NCBI GenBank assembly: GCA_045587285.1
Contig: JAZNBZ010000068.1
Coordinates: 1-5,134, forward strand
Source of the DNA: Flemingiibacterium sp045587285
GTDB lineage: Bacteria > Bacillota > Clostridia > Oscillospirales > CAG-272
Direction: 5' to 3'
Length of the DNA stretch: 5,134 nucleotides
Below are positions 1 through 4,970 of this stretch, one piece after another. Position numbers and translations under genes: made by a program. Numbering within the stretch: the first letter of the stretch is position 1; every line of letters starts with the position of its first letter. The notes beneath the pieces are model-generated. The model searched no databases. It saw only the letters and a program-made list of their open reading frames with translations, and was not told the DNA's origin.

Positions 1-78
1 TTAGGAAATTGGCGCCGTTAAATAAGCACTCTGTGGTACGAAGCTTACGGAAGTACGAAGTTCCGAGCTGGGGCGAGG
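1..78. other. Intergenic left edge, no gene recognised
   Basis: No convincing gene is seen here. One forward frame is open from position 3 to a TGA at 105-107 and would give a 34-residue C-terminal tail ending inside the repeat, but it has no start in the window and resembles no family I recognise. The stretch holds two copies of GTACGAAG (36-43 and 53-60) and a small hairpin with 5-bp arms CGGAA (48-52) and TTCCG (61-65). Because the opposite repeat copy is cut by the window end exactly where this stretch meets the left copy, these 78 bases may themselves belong to a longer repeat. That cannot be decided from the window. Confidence 0.4.
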
Positions 79-242
79 TGATAAGGCTCCCTTTTACATA
101 TATTTGAGCCGAGTAGGAGAGGGTTCAAAAGGGAGAGGGAGGGCGTGGCGCCTGGGCGCCCTCCCTCTCCCTTTTCGTCCTCCCCGAGCGCGAAGCGCGA
201 GGACAAGCCGAGCGGTAGCCGTTCGTTGGCGGGACGTCGTGG
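79..242 (+). repeat. 164-nt structured intergenic repeat, left copy
   Basis: This stretch is the reverse complement of 4971-5134, aligned by eye without gaps. The first 124 nt (79-202) differ at one base only (position 155, in a hairpin loop). The last 40 nt differ at nine positions but end in a shared GGGACGTCGTGG. Inside are a pair of 5-nt arms GGCTC (85-89) and GAGCC (106-110), a 19-bp perfect hairpin (127-175), and a 17-nt hairpin (209-225). High identity together with strong palindromic structure fits a dispersed extragenic palindromic or MITE-like element. No transposase or obvious target-site duplication is seen. The true outer boundary is unknown because the other copy is truncated by the window end. 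Confidence 0.9.
127..175. other. 19-bp perfect hairpin inside left repeat
   Basis: A purine-rich arm at 127-145 (begins AAAAGGGAGAGGG) pairs perfectly with 157-175 (ends CTCTCCCTTTT) around an 11-nt loop. The stem is very GC-rich apart from its A4/T4 base, so each strand reads as a stem followed by four Ts. It could act as a weak bidirectional terminator that insulates the operon from upstream transcription. Four Ts is short for an intrinsic terminator, so the role is uncertain although the structure is clear. Confidence 0.55.
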
Positions 243-305
243 GCGCCGTCCCCTACCGGGGTAGCGGTAGCCGTTCGTTTCCCCGAGCGCGCAAGGCGCG
301 CGAGG
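243..305. repeat. Degenerate tail modules beside left repeat
   Basis: This short stretch repeats motifs from the tail of the neighbouring 164-nt element. The 17-mer AGCGGTAGCCGTTCGTT at 211-227 recurs exactly at 263-279, and the CCCCGAGCGCG...GCGCGAGG block at 182-202 recurs in extended form at 281-305. The latter forms a perfect 6-bp stem, GCGCGC (287-292) and GCGCGC (296-301), around AAG. A further small palindrome, CTACC-GG-GGTAG, lies at 253-264. The order of modules is swapped relative to the main repeat. This looks like duplicated or remodelled repeat material and has no coding capacity I would support. Confidence 0.6.
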
Positions 306-316
306 TTTTCCCCCCC

Positions 317-344
317 TTGACATTTCTCAAAAATATGTTAAACT
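317..344 (+). promoter_or_regulatory. Sigma-70/SigA-type promoter of the gatCAB operon
   Basis: A perfect -35 box TTGACA lies at 317-322. With a 16-nt spacer the -10 is TAAACT (339-344), preceded by the extended TGT (336-338), an arrangement typical of Clostridia housekeeping promoters. A better-looking TATAAT at 346-351 would need a 23-nt spacer and is less likely to be the partner of this -35. Transcription should start near 350, giving a leader of about 40 nt with a small hairpin (GGTGC 362-366 and GCACC 371-375). The leader is too short for a T-box or other large riboswitch. Seven Cs (310-316) abut the -35. Confidence 0.8.
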
Positions 345-391
345 ATATAATGGATAGATATGGTGCAGCCGCACCGCTGAAAGGATAAGTT

Positions 392-682
392 ATGCTTATT
401 ACCGACAAAAAAGCCTTTTCGCGCCTTACGGCGCTCAACAAGCTCGAACTGACCGAGGCAGAGAGCGCGGACACCCTAGCCCTCTTCGCCGCCCAAAGCG
501 CCGAGCTTGAAAAAATGGCATCGCTCGATACCGAGAGCGTCGAGCCTATGGTTCACGTTATGCCGATTTCCGCAAGCCTGCGCGAGGATACGGCAACGGC
601 ACACTTCACGCGTGACGAGCTTCACGCCGCCGCACCCGACGCTTGCGGCGGCTACCTTCGCGTGCCTCTCTTGCTTGAATGA
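392..682 (+). CDS. gatC: Asp/Glu-tRNA amidotransferase subunit GatC
   Basis: This is a 96-residue protein of normal GatC length. GatC is the small subunit that wraps around GatA and holds it to GatB in the GatCAB complex, which amidates Glu-tRNA(Gln) and/or Asp-tRNA(Asn) in the cytoplasm. Family hallmarks are visible. The N-terminal helix pattern is RLTALNKLELTEAE, followed by the SLDTESVEPMVHVMPIS segment (VEP-hV-P in the family), then SLREDTAT, and a C-terminal APDACGGYLRVPLLLE like the family's AP...gyf.VP..lE. The ATG at 392 is supported by AAAGGA at 380-385, six bases upstream. It is the first gene of the operon behind the promoter at 317-344, and its TGA is followed after 14 nt by the preferred gatA start. 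Nothing in it looks degenerate, so the truncation of GatA is not caused by a gatC frameshift. Confidence 0.95.
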   Translation: MLITDKKAFSRLTALNKLELTEAESADTLALFAAQSAELEKMASLDTESVEPMVHVMPISASLREDTATAHFTRDELHAAAPDACGGYLRVPLLLE

Positions 683-683
683 T

Positions 684-687
684 GAGG
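684..687 (+). promoter_or_regulatory. Ribosome binding site deciding the gatA start
   Basis: GAGG at 684-687 (within TGAGG) lies nine bases upstream of the ATG at 697. The two earlier in-frame ATGs, at 679 (overlapping the gatC stop as ATGATGA) and 682, have no purine-rich site before them. This favours 697, although translational coupling from gatC through the 679 start remains possible and would add six residues. Confidence 0.6.
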
Positions 688-696
688 TCGCGTGAA

Positions 697-1896
697 ATGA
701 AGCTTTATATATCAAAAACTAAAACCGTCGGCGCGAACCCCATCGTGCTCGACGATATGATACTCACCGAAGATTTCCCCACCACAGCAGGCTCGAAAAT
801 GCTCGACGGTTACAAAAGCCCCTTCACAGCGACGGTCGCAGAGCGGCTCAACGCGGCAGGCTGCTCCGTTGCAGGCAAGGCGAACGTCGGCGAGTTCGGC
901 ATCGACCTACTCGGCGAAACGTCGTATTTCGGCGCGGTGACCGACACGCAAGGCAGACTCACGCTCGCATCCGCCGAGCTCGTCAGATCGGGCGGCGCAA
1001 AGGCGGCCGTCTGCCTCGACACAAACGGCGCACAGCGCCGTGCGGCAGCACTTTCAAACCTCGTTTATATAAAGCCGACCTACGGCACCGTTTCTCGCTA
1101 CGGCACGGTCTCCGTTGCATCTTCGGGCGAGTGCGTCGGCGTTACGGCAAGGACCGTCGCCGACTGTAAAGCCGTGCTCGACACTGTCGTCGGTCACGAC
1201 GATAAAGACGGCACTTCCCTTCCCGAGGAAAAATGCGCACTCGTCAAAAACGGCGCGGCAAGCCTTAAAAAGGCTGCAATCGTAAAATCTCTCACCGCGA
1301 ACGTCGGCGCCGACACCGCGGCTAAAATCGACGCGGCACGGGCGGCGTTCACCGCGTCAGGCATCACCGTCAGCGAAATCGACTGCGACGTGCTCACGCA
1401 CGCCAGAACCGCGTGGGGCGCGCTTATGTGCGCCGAGCTTTGCAGTAATTTATCGCGCTACGACGGCGTAAAATACGGTCACCGAAGCGAAAATCACACC
1501 ACGCTCGACGAGCTTTACACAAAGAGCCGCACGGAAGGCTTCGGCGCGCTTATCAAGACCGCTATTCTCTACGGCTCGGCGGTCCTCTCCGAGGACTGCT
1601 ATACGCCCGTTTACGACAAGGCGCTTCGCGTTCGCAGAGTTATCACCGAAGCGCTCGCGAGGCTTCACGGCGAGTACGACGTACTTATAATTCCCGCGTG
1701 CTCGAAGAACGCGTACACCTTGGACGACGTCGCCGCGAGCAAGCATCTCCCGTTTGACGAGGCGCTTTACACCGCGCCTGCGTCCATTTCGGGGCTTCCC
1801 GCGGCAGTTGCAGGCGGCGTACAGCTAATCGGCGCCCCCTTCACGGAAAGCACCCTTTTTGAAGCGGCGGCCGTAGTCGCGAAGGAGGGTGAGTGA
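697..1896 (+). CDS. gatA: GatA-like amidase subunit, catalytically degenerate
   Basis: This is a GatA homologue of the amidase-signature family, 399 residues from the preferred ATG. Position between gatC and gatB and several motifs identify it: FGAV near the signature region, IKPTYGTVSRYG, SNLSRYDGVKYGHRSE, SRTEGFG and GVQLIGAPF near the end. In the normal enzyme a Ser-cisSer-Lys triad hydrolyses glutamine and ammonia passes to GatB. Here the family PIAIKDNI is PIVLDDMI, so the catalytic Lys is Asp19 (codon 751-753). The GGSSGGS block carrying the cis-Ser is absent, with about six residues fewer in that stretch. DTGGS is DTNGA, so the nucleophilic Ser is Ala112 (codon 1030-1032). About 60 N-terminal residues are missing, with no room for them after gatC, and the PxG loop before GVQLIG is shortened. 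The frame is open throughout. I infer a glutaminase-dead structural subunit, not ordinary gene decay. The six-residue-longer start at 679 is possible. Confidence 0.85.
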   Translation: MKLYISKTKTVGANPIVLDDMILTEDFPTTAGSKMLDGYKSPFTATVAERLNAAGCSVAGKANVGEFGIDLLGETSYFGAVTDTQGRLTLASAELVRSGGAKAAVCLDTNGAQRRAAALSNLVYIKPTYGTVSRYGTVSVASSGECVGVTARTVADCKAVLDTVVGHDDKDGTSLPEEKCALVKNGAASLKKAAIVKSLTANVGADTAAKIDAARAAFTASGITVSEIDCDVLTHARTAWGALMCAELCSNLSRYDGVKYGHRSENHTTLDELYTKSRTEGFGALIKTAILYGSAVLSEDCYTPVYDKALRVRRVITEALARLHGEYDVLIIPACSKNAYTLDDVAASKHLPFDEALYTAPASISGLPAAVAGGVQLIGAPFTESTLFEAAAVVAKEGE

Positions 1897-3333
1897 ATGA
1901 AATACGAAACCCTTATCGGTCTTGAGGTACATATCGAGCTTGCGACCGAGTCGAAGATATTCTGCTCCTGCAAGACGGAATTCGGTGCAGAGCCGAACAC
2001 GCACGTTTGTCCTGCCTGTTCGGGTATGCCCGGAATGCTTCCCATTCTCAACCGCCGTGCCGTTGACCTCGCTATGACGGCAGGTATGATGCTCGGCTGT
2101 CGCATAAATCGTACCACTGCCTTTGACAGAAAAAGCTACTATTACCCCGACCTTCCGAGCTCGTATCAGACGACGCAGCACTTTGCGCCCATAGCCGTAA
2201 ACGGCACGCTCGAGATCGAAGCGAAAACGGGCAAAAAGTCCGTGCGTATCAAGCAGATACACCTCGAGGAGGACGCAGGCAAGCTTATACACGACGCCGT
2301 CACGGGAGCAACGCTCATCGACTACAACCGCGCAGGCGTACCGCTTATCGAGATAGTTTCGGAGCCTGATCTGTCGAGTGCCGAGGAGGCGGTTGCCTAC
2401 CTCGAACGGCTTCGGTTATTGCTTCGCTTTGCCGGCGTTTCAAGCTGCCGTATGGAGGAGGGCTCGATGAGATGCGACGTAAATCTTTCCGTGCGCCCCG
2501 AGGGCTCCGACAAGCTCGGCGTACGCACCGAAATAAAGAATATGAATTCTCCGTCCGCTATCGCCCGTGCTATCGAGCACGAGGCTGCGCGCCACGTTGA
2601 CGCGCTGGAGGGCGGTACGGAGGCGCTCGTTCCCGAAACACGCCGTTGGGACGACGCCGAGGGCAAGACCTTCGCAATGCGCGGCAAGGAATCGGCAGGC
2701 GACTACCGCTACTTTCCCGAGCCCAACGTTATGCCCGTCGTTATCGACGGCGCGTGGCAGGACAGCGTCAAGGCAACGCTTCCCGAGCTTCCCGAAAAAA
2801 AGCGTGCACGCTACGTCGGCGAGCTTGGACTCAGCGAATACGACGCCGATCTTCTGTGCGACAGCCGCACTCTATGCGACGCGTTTGAGGCGGCACTTGA
2901 CGTATGCGGCTCTGCAAAGGAAGCGGCGAATTGGCTTATATCCGACTGTATGAGCCTTCTCAACAAGCGCCGTATGACAGCCGACGCGCTTCCCGTCGGC
3001 GGCGCCTCGCTCGGCAAGCTTATAAAGCTTTGTATGGACGGCGCCGTAAGCCGTGTCAACGGAAGGAAAATTCTGTCGGCGATGTTCGACGCGCCCGTCG
3101 AGCCCGAGGCATACGCGAAGGAAAACGACCTCGTCGTTTCCGACGACCGGGGCAAAATGTACGAGGTCATCGCCGCGGCCGCAGCCGCCGAGCCGAAAGC
3201 GGTCGCCGACTATAAGAGCGGCAAGGAGAAGGCACTTCTCGCAATTTTCGGCAGGTGTATGAGGGCGCTTCGCGGCAACTGCGACCACGCAGTGCTTCGC
3301 GAGGCACTTATCGAGTATATTAACAAGCAATAA
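1897..3333 (+). CDS. gatB: Asp/Glu-tRNA amidotransferase subunit GatB
   Basis: This 478-residue protein has the usual GatB length. GatB phosphorylates the side-chain carboxylate of Glu-tRNA(Gln) or Asp-tRNA(Asn) and transfers ammonia to it. Visible motifs are the N-terminal ETLIGLEVHIEL with His12, a zinc-type C-x-C...C-x-x-C set (Cys23, Cys25, Cys38, Cys41), FDRKSYYYPDLPSSYQTTQ (76-94), HLEEDAGK (122-129), GVPLIEIVSEPD (147-158), and further on MEEGSMRCDVN, EIKNMNS and DYRYFPEP. The C-terminal part (about residue 330 on) matches the helical and YqeY-like tail that contacts tRNA, including NWLISD, GKMYEVI and DYKSGKEKA. All known catalytic regions appear intact, in contrast to the GatA beside it. 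The ATG abuts the gatA TGA and has AAGGAGG at 1882-1888, eight bases upstream, so translation is tightly coupled to gatA. Confidence 0.96.
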   Translation: MKYETLIGLEVHIELATESKIFCSCKTEFGAEPNTHVCPACSGMPGMLPILNRRAVDLAMTAGMMLGCRINRTTAFDRKSYYYPDLPSSYQTTQHFAPIAVNGTLEIEAKTGKKSVRIKQIHLEEDAGKLIHDAVTGATLIDYNRAGVPLIEIVSEPDLSSAEEAVAYLERLRLLLRFAGVSSCRMEEGSMRCDVNLSVRPEGSDKLGVRTEIKNMNSPSAIARAIEHEAARHVDALEGGTEALVPETRRWDDAEGKTFAMRGKESAGDYRYFPEPNVMPVVIDGAWQDSVKATLPELPEKKRARYVGELGLSEYDADLLCDSRTLCDAFEAALDVCGSAKEAANWLISDCMSLLNKRRMTADALPVGGASLGKLIKLCMDGAVSRVNGRKILSAMFDAPVEPEAYAKENDLVVSDDRGKMYEVIAAAAAAEPKAVADYKSGKEKALLAIFGRCMRALRGNCDHAVLREALIEYINKQ

Positions 3334-3358
3334 TACGAAAATATATGGAGGCTTATTT

Positions 3359-4909
3359 ATGAAACGTCTGCGTTTTTTGGCGGTAATGCTCGTGCTTATA
3401 ACGGTCTTTTCAACGCTGCCGCTTTCGGCGGCGAATAAAACCGTCCTTCGCACGTCGAACAGCGACACCGATTACGTCAAGTTCACGATAGTCGGTAACA
3501 CCGTTAAGATCGAGGGCAAGGTTATATGCGACGATCTTGCGCGTCTTTGGCTGCGCTCGGACAAGGTCAACGTGACGAACGAGCACAGCAAGATCATAAA
3601 CGTAAAAAGCGGTGAATATTTCTGTGAAACGCTCTCGCTCGAGGGCATTACCGAGCCGCGCGATATTACCGTATACACCTACAAGGAGCCGGGCGACGGC
3701 TACTTTTGGAGCTTTATCTGGAAAACCGTGAAGGTCGAGCCCTGCAGCGGCGGATACCGCTTCGTAGCCTCCGATATCGAAAAGCACAACGCCGAAAAGC
3801 TCTCGGGCTGGGTAAATCCCGCCGAGGCGCTCGAGATGAGCTCTGCCACTATAAAAAGTGCGTCGGACAGCATCTGCGCGGGAATTGATGGCGACTACGA
3901 AAAGGTTTTCGCGCTCCACAAGTGGGTTGCCGAAAACGTCTATTACGACTACGATTACTACTACGGCAGATCGGGCAATATAGCCTACGACTCCGAGGCG
4001 GTGCTCGAAACGCGCCGCAGCGTATGCGAGGGATACGCGCGTCTGCTGTGCGATCTGATTCGCGCGCAGGGCATCCCTGCGATACTCACCTCGACGTACG
4101 CCGCAGGCATAAGCGTTGAGAATTTCGCCGACACCGCCGTGAACGCGACCAAGAGCAATCACGCGCACACGGAGGCGTTCGTTGACGGCAGATGGATAAC
4201 GATGGACGCGACGTGGGATTCGGGCAACAAATACGAGAACGGCGAATTCAAGACCAAGGCTCCCGACAGCTTCTATTATTTCGACATCACTCCCGAGTGC
4301 TTCTCGTACGACCACAAGATAATCCGCCGTCAGCAGTCCGCCCCCGAGGACACGCCCGCCGATTGGGCAAAGCCCGAGGTGAGTCAGGCGCTTTCAAACA
4401 AGCTCGTTCCAAGCTCACTTCAGACGGACTACGCAGACGACATAACGCGTCGCGATTTCTGTATACTGCTTATGAATATGCTCTGCCGTGCAGAGGGCGT
4501 TGACTCCGTGGAGGCGCTTCTCGCGGTAAACGGCATCACGCAAACCGAAACGCCGTTTAACGACGTAAACGATATTTCGGTGACCGCCGCAAGCAAGCTC
4601 GGCATCGTAAACGGCGTGACCGCAACCAGATTCTCGCCGAACACGAGCATCAAGCGTCAGGAGGCGGCGGCTATGATAAAGCGCGCGGCGTCAGTGCTCG
4701 GTGTCAGCGGCGACGCTGCCGGCGCGGCGTTCTCCGACACGGCGGAAAGCCCCTCGTGGGCGGTCGAGGCGATAGCGTTCACGTCGTCGCTTAAATCCTC
4801 AAGCGGTGCGCGCGTTATGGGAGGAGTCGGCGCAGGCGCGTTCGATCCGACCGGCACCTTCACCCGTCAGCAGGCGATACTGACGGTATACCGTCTGTTT
4901 GGATGCTGA
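3359..4909 (+). CDS. Secreted transglutaminase-like protein with three SLH repeats
   Basis: This 516-residue protein begins with a Sec signal peptide: basic MKRLR, hydrophobic residues 6-22, and probable cleavage near Ser23-Ala24-Ala25. Residues about 27-170 are a mostly beta-like region I cannot assign. A transglutaminase-like domain follows (about 180-290). Its triad is visible as Cys223 in SVCEGYA, His268 in NHAHTEAFVDGRW and Asp283 in MDATWD, the normal order and spacing, so it should be an active cysteine-nucleophile hydrolase or transferase. Three SLH repeats close the protein: about 335-378 (WAKPEVSQAL...), 398-445 (FNDV...GIVNG...FSPNTSIKRQEAAAMIKRA) and 456-516. SLH repeats normally bind secondary cell-wall polymers, placing it on the cell surface. 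GGAGG at 3347-3351 lies seven bases before the ATG. The gap from gatB is 25 nt with no terminator, so it is probably co-transcribed. The substrate is unknown. Confidence 0.9.
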   Translation: MKRLRFLAVMLVLITVFSTLPLSAANKTVLRTSNSDTDYVKFTIVGNTVKIEGKVICDDLARLWLRSDKVNVTNEHSKIINVKSGEYFCETLSLEGITEPRDITVYTYKEPGDGYFWSFIWKTVKVEPCSGGYRFVASDIEKHNAEKLSGWVNPAEALEMSSATIKSASDSICAGIDGDYEKVFALHKWVAENVYYDYDYYYGRSGNIAYDSEAVLETRRSVCEGYARLLCDLIRAQGIPAILTSTYAAGISVENFADTAVNATKSNHAHTEAFVDGRWITMDATWDSGNKYENGEFKTKAPDSFYYFDITPECFSYDHKIIRRQQSAPEDTPADWAKPEVSQALSNKLVPSSLQTDYADDITRRDFCILLMNMLCRAEGVDSVEALLAVNGITQTETPFNDVNDISVTAASKLGIVNGVTATRFSPNTSIKRQEAAAMIKRAASVLGVSGDAAGAAFSDTAESPSWAVEAIAFTSSLKSSSGARVMGGVGAGAFDPTGTFTRQQAILTVYRLFGC

Positions 4910-4915
4910 TACGCT

Positions 4916-4949
4916 TCACCTCCGAGGTAATGCTCGGAGGTGATTTTTT
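4916..4949 (+). terminator. Rho-independent terminator of the operon
   Basis: Perfect 11-bp arms TCACCTCCGAG (4916-4926) and CTCGGAGGTGA (4933-4943) enclose the 6-nt loop GTAATG and are followed directly by six Ts (4944-4949). The hairpin starts six bases after the TGA of the SLH protein gene, so it should end the gatC-to-SLH transcript. No comparable terminator is seen between any of the four genes. Confidence 0.93.
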
Positions 4950-4970
4950 CGCGCGTATCGCTCGCTTTGT

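Noticed and set aside
79..305. CRISPR array
   Set aside because: Short repeated pieces are not regularly spaced, differ in order, and are parts of hairpin modules.
45..323. A 92-codon reverse frame across the left intergenic region
   Set aside because: It lies across the palindromic repeat, has biased composition, and overlaps the promoter -35; no family resemblance.
346..351. Perfect TATAAT as the -10 box
   Set aside because: It is 23 nt from the only good -35. The extended TGT-TAAACT with a 16-nt spacer fits better. It could be a minor or alternative -10.
104..388. A 94-codon forward frame starting in the left repeat, and a similar reverse frame at 4867-5109 in the right copy with nearly the same first 37 residues
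   Set aside because: The shared protein start comes simply from the shared repeat DNA. The sequence is low-complexity Arg/Gly/Pro, starts at TTG without a ribosome binding site, and crosses strong hairpins and, in one case, the promoter and in the other the SLH gene end.
345..391. T-box or other riboswitch in the gatC leader
   Set aside because: The leader is only about 40 nt with one 5-bp hairpin, far too short, and no T-box sequence is seen.
697..1896. gatA as a frameshifted pseudogene
   Set aside because: One uninterrupted frame of 399 codons with GatA motifs across its length, coupled to an intact gatB; no remnant of the missing N-terminus in another frame because gatC ends immediately upstream.
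3410..4315. A 301-codon reverse frame opposite the transglutaminase/SLH gene, and other long reverse frames opposite gatB (2872-3468, 1825-2292)
   Set aside because: Long antisense frames are expected in GC-rich coding DNA with codon bias. The forward genes have clear families and ribosome binding sites.
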